This document shows positions 62,579 to 64,000 of a stretch of 64,000 nucleotides of DNA, piece after piece (the first letter of the stretch is position 1; the number at the start of each line of letters is the position of its first letter). The notes beneath the pieces are model-generated. The model did not search any database, was not told where the DNA came from, and saw only the letters and a list, made by a program, of their open reading frames with translations. The translations under genes were made by a program, and so were the position numbers. The DNA is taken from assembly GCA_045599185.1 (NCBI GenBank), contig JAZRVO010000003.1, positions 52,510-116,509 of the forward strand, in the 5' to 3' direction. Source of the DNA: UBA1240 sp045599185 (GTDB taxonomy: Bacteria > Spirochaetota > Spirochaetia > Treponematales > Treponemataceae).

Positions 62579-62703
62579 GGAACAAGTGTCCGCATGGGTA
62601 ACGGACACTTGTTCCTTAAACCGGCGGAGACCTGTCCGTCAGTCCAGCGGACACTTGTTCTTCAGTCTGACGGAGAACTGTTCTTTAGTCCGGCGGACAT
62701 TCG
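62579..62703. repeat. 23-bp tandem repeat, five units, with a 14-bp inverted repeat
   Basis: Units at 62589-62611, 62612-62634, 62635-62657, 62658-62680 and 62681-62703 are each exactly 23 bases, with a core like CGGACACTTGTTCTT and changing spacers. The first unit also forms a perfect 14-bp inverted repeat: GGAACAAGTGTCCG at 62579-62592 and CGGACACTTGTTCC at 62602-62615. It is non-coding (23 is not a multiple of 3 and the region lies past a terminator). The rest of the gap 62450-62820 holds no credible gene. Confidence 0.85.
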
Positions 62704-62845
62704 TTCTTGTGATGGTAGACGTAAAAACAGAACTTATAAAACGCGCAGAATGAATGCACGCAAAAGCTTTAAGTACAAAGCCTTGCATGTTTATAAAGTT
62801 TACTACAGATTATAAAATCAAAACCACCGGCTCAGCCGGTGGTTT

Positions 62846-62974
62846 GCTCTGCGGGTGTAACCCTTTGTTACCGGCCAGCGCTATAGCGCACTGAAGCGAC
62901 TGCCATACGCACCACTTTTACGGGCTGCTGCTAAAGCAGCTTATGTTTTAATCAGACTTATTATCTGTTTATTT
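62846..62974. other. Structured right-end region of the IS200-type element
   Basis: Between the end hairpin and the tnpA stop lie several small palindromes: GGGT-gta-ACCC at 62853-62863, GCGCTATAGCGC at 62878-62889, and GCTGCT-aa-AGCAGC at 62927-62940. GCGACTGCCA at 62896-62905 is repeated inverted at 63476-63485 upstream of tnpA. Confidence 0.5.
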
Positions 62975-63445
62975 TTACTTGCCACTTTTTGTCGGCTCAC
63001 CCGTAAACGGGTCAAATAGTTCTTTCATTTCTAATTGTTCTGATGCTTTATCTTCCATCAATTGATTTCTGATGTACTTTTCTATCGCAGTTTTATTTCT
63101 TTCTACTGTATCCACGAAATATCCGCGACACCAGAATTGCCGGTTTCCATATTTATATTTTAGATTAGCAAATCTGTCGAATATCATTAGGCTGCTTTTT
63201 CCTTTTAGATATCCCATTATGCTTGATACGCTATATTTTGGCGGTATACTTACGAGCATGTGTATGTGATCGGGACAGCATTCGGCTTCAATTATTTCCA
63301 CTGCTTTCCGTTCACATAATTCCCGTAGTATTTTCCCTACTTCTCTTTTTATCTTTCCGTAAATTATTTGTCTTCTATACTTTGGTGCAAACACTATATG
63401 ATATTTGCAATTCCATTTAGTATGAGCTAAACTTTGTTCATCCAT
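62975..63445 (-). CDS. tnpA: IS200/IS605-family transposase TnpA (HUH, Y1)
   Basis: The 156-residue product from the ATG at 63445, after a strong AAAGGAGG site, has the family start AHTKWNCKYHIVFAPKYRRQ. The HUH metal site is DHIHMLV at about residue 63. The catalytic Tyr is in AIEKYIRNQ at about residue 126. It cuts and rejoins single-stranded DNA. The length is normal and all key residues are present, so it looks active. A longer frame upstream runs through the element end and is not used. Confidence 0.93.
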   Translation of the reverse strand: MDEQSLAHTKWNCKYHIVFAPKYRRQIIYGKIKREVGKILRELCERKAVEIIEAECCPDHIHMLVSIPPKYSVSSIMGYLKGKSSLMIFDRFANLKYKYGNRQFWCRGYFVDTVERNKTAIEKYIRNQLMEDKASEQLEMKELFDPFTGEPTKSGK

Positions 63446-63565
63446 TAGAACCTCCTTTTTATTCGTAATGCTTCCTGGCAGTCGCACTATGAATATTAGA
63501 AGGTTCTTTTTTCTATGTATAGCTAAAGCTTTCTGAACCTCCAGCCGAGCTGGAGGTATTCGTTT

Positions 63566-63602
63566 CACAAAAAGGCTGCCGTAGTTTCCTACAGCAGCCT
63601 TT
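63566..63602 (-). terminator. Terminator of glgP
   Basis: AAAGGCTGCCGTAG at 63571-63584 pairs with CTACAGCAGCCTTT at 63589-63602 with one mismatch and a four-base loop. A short T run follows on the minus strand. Confidence 0.85.
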
Positions 63603-63636
63603 CCTTTTTTCACCTAAGAAGCCTTTGGGCTTTCAA

Positions 63637-64000
63637 TTACTTTACTGTAACCTTCTTGAGCTTCCAGATGTCCTTAACATAATCTTCGATTGTGCGGTCA
63701 GAAGAGAACTTGCCGGAGTTTGCAATGTTGATGAGACACTTGCGTGCCCATGTCTTCTGATCTGCATATTCCTTTGCAATCTTTTCCTGTGCAGCACAGT
63801 AAGAATCAAAGTCTGCAAGGAGGAAGAATACGTCAGCAGGCTGTCCTTCAACACCATAAACGATTGAGTCATGGATTTCCTTGAAGAGCATTCCACTTGG
63901 ATCATATGATCCGTCAACAAGGTGATTTACAACCTTTGCAAGCTGTGGGTTGCGGTCAAGGTACTTCTGTGGATTGTAAGAATGTTCGCTCTTCATCTTG
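63637..64000 (-). CDS. glgP: Glycogen/alpha-glucan phosphorylase, C-terminal part
   Basis: The minus-strand frame enters at the right edge and gives about 120 C-terminal residues. They match the end of glycogen phosphorylase: KSEHSYNPQKYLDRNPQL, FFLLADFDSYCAAQEKIA, and ANSGKFSSDRTIEDYVKDIW. The last region contacts the active site and dimer contacts in the family. The enzyme releases glucose-1-phosphate from glycogen. The internal Met at 63996 is not the start, since the frame continues past the edge. glgC at 4917 is the matching synthetic gene. Confidence 0.92.
   Translation of the reverse strand, partial: KMKSEHSYNPQKYLDRNPQLAKVVNHLVDGSYDPSGMLFKEIHDSIVYGVEGQPADVFFLLADFDSYCAAQEKIAKEYADQKTWARKCLINIANSGKFSSDRTIEDYVKDIWKLKKVTVK

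Larger units (their letters stand above)
62821..63557 (-). mobile_element. IS200/IS605-family element with tnpA only
   Basis: A perfect 11-bp hairpin with a three-base loop (AAACCACCGGC at 62821-62831, GCCGGTGGTTT at 62835-62845) lies downstream of tnpA, and a perfect 9-bp hairpin with a three-base loop (ACCTCCAGC at 63537-63545, GCTGGAGGT at 63549-63557) lies upstream. Such subterminal hairpins are the transposase binding sites of this family. The ends are approximate, because cleavage sites were not fixed. No tnpB is present. It sits directly after the glgP terminator. Confidence 0.8.

Noticed and set aside
62579..62703. CRISPR array
   Set aside because: There are no unique spacers of usual length and no cas genes; the units are directly joined.
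62468..62815. A 115-residue open frame over the 23-bp repeat
   Set aside because: It starts inside a terminator and covers a repeat whose period is not a multiple of three.

Overview
The window looks like chromosomal DNA of a gut- or rumen-type treponeme (Spirochaetes). The support is periplasmic-flagellum rod genes in the order flgF, flgG, rod-binding flgJ; a V-type ATPase operon in the order E, DUF2764, A, B, D, I, K that I recall as the Treponema pallidum order; a neighbouring pair of ispG and a TPR-like exported protein; glycogen genes (glgC and the end of glgP); and many regulators of chemotaxis and c-di-GMP (PilZ, GGDEF, MCP). No rRNA, tRNA or CRISPR array was seen.

Layout. 1-8500: a partial PilZ protein, a CPBP protease, the flagellar rod genes, glgC, and two exported proteins, one with a SPOR domain and a cysteine cluster. 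8718-15045: five overlapping plus-strand genes joining a nucleotide-sugar dehydratase and a PLP aminotransferase to a divergent xanthine-dehydrogenase-like enzyme of three subunits. 15178-17964: queA, ruvB and ruvA on the minus strand. 18195-33358: a surface-glycan locus with UDP-glucose dehydrogenase, a UDP-glucuronate decarboxylase gene broken by an in-frame TAA, eleven glycosyltransferases or glycosyltransferase-like proteins (including two GT11 fucosyltransferase-like genes), one exported-glycan-unrelated protein of unknown function and a polyprenyl-phosphate sugar-1-phosphate transferase. 33418-35097: an outer-membrane barrel protein. 35175-38180: an AlgJ/AlgX-like and MBOAT (AlgI-like) pair, probably for O-acetylation of a glycan.

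38264-47899: TPR-like protein and ispG, then the V-ATPase operon with a good promoter. 48323-53097: a Cache-only membrane protein, a dCache-HAMP-GGDEF diguanylate cyclase, and a soluble protein joining a sensory [FeFe]-hydrogenase domain to a chemoreceptor signalling domain. 53409-61671: galM, a small J-domain protein, and a minus-strand run of NtrC-type regulator, NtrB-type kinase, holB, cvpA, murG and an ankyrin protein. 61835-64000: a small exported protein, a 23-bp tandem repeat, an IS200-type element, and the 3' end of glycogen phosphorylase.

The most interesting items are the hydrogenase-chemoreceptor fusion (a candidate H2 or redox sensor for taxis), the coupling of amino-sugar genes to a molybdoenzyme-like trio that has lost standard active-site motifs, the nonsense codon in the UDP-xylose synthase gene, and two intergenic tandem-repeat loci with a shared core and period.
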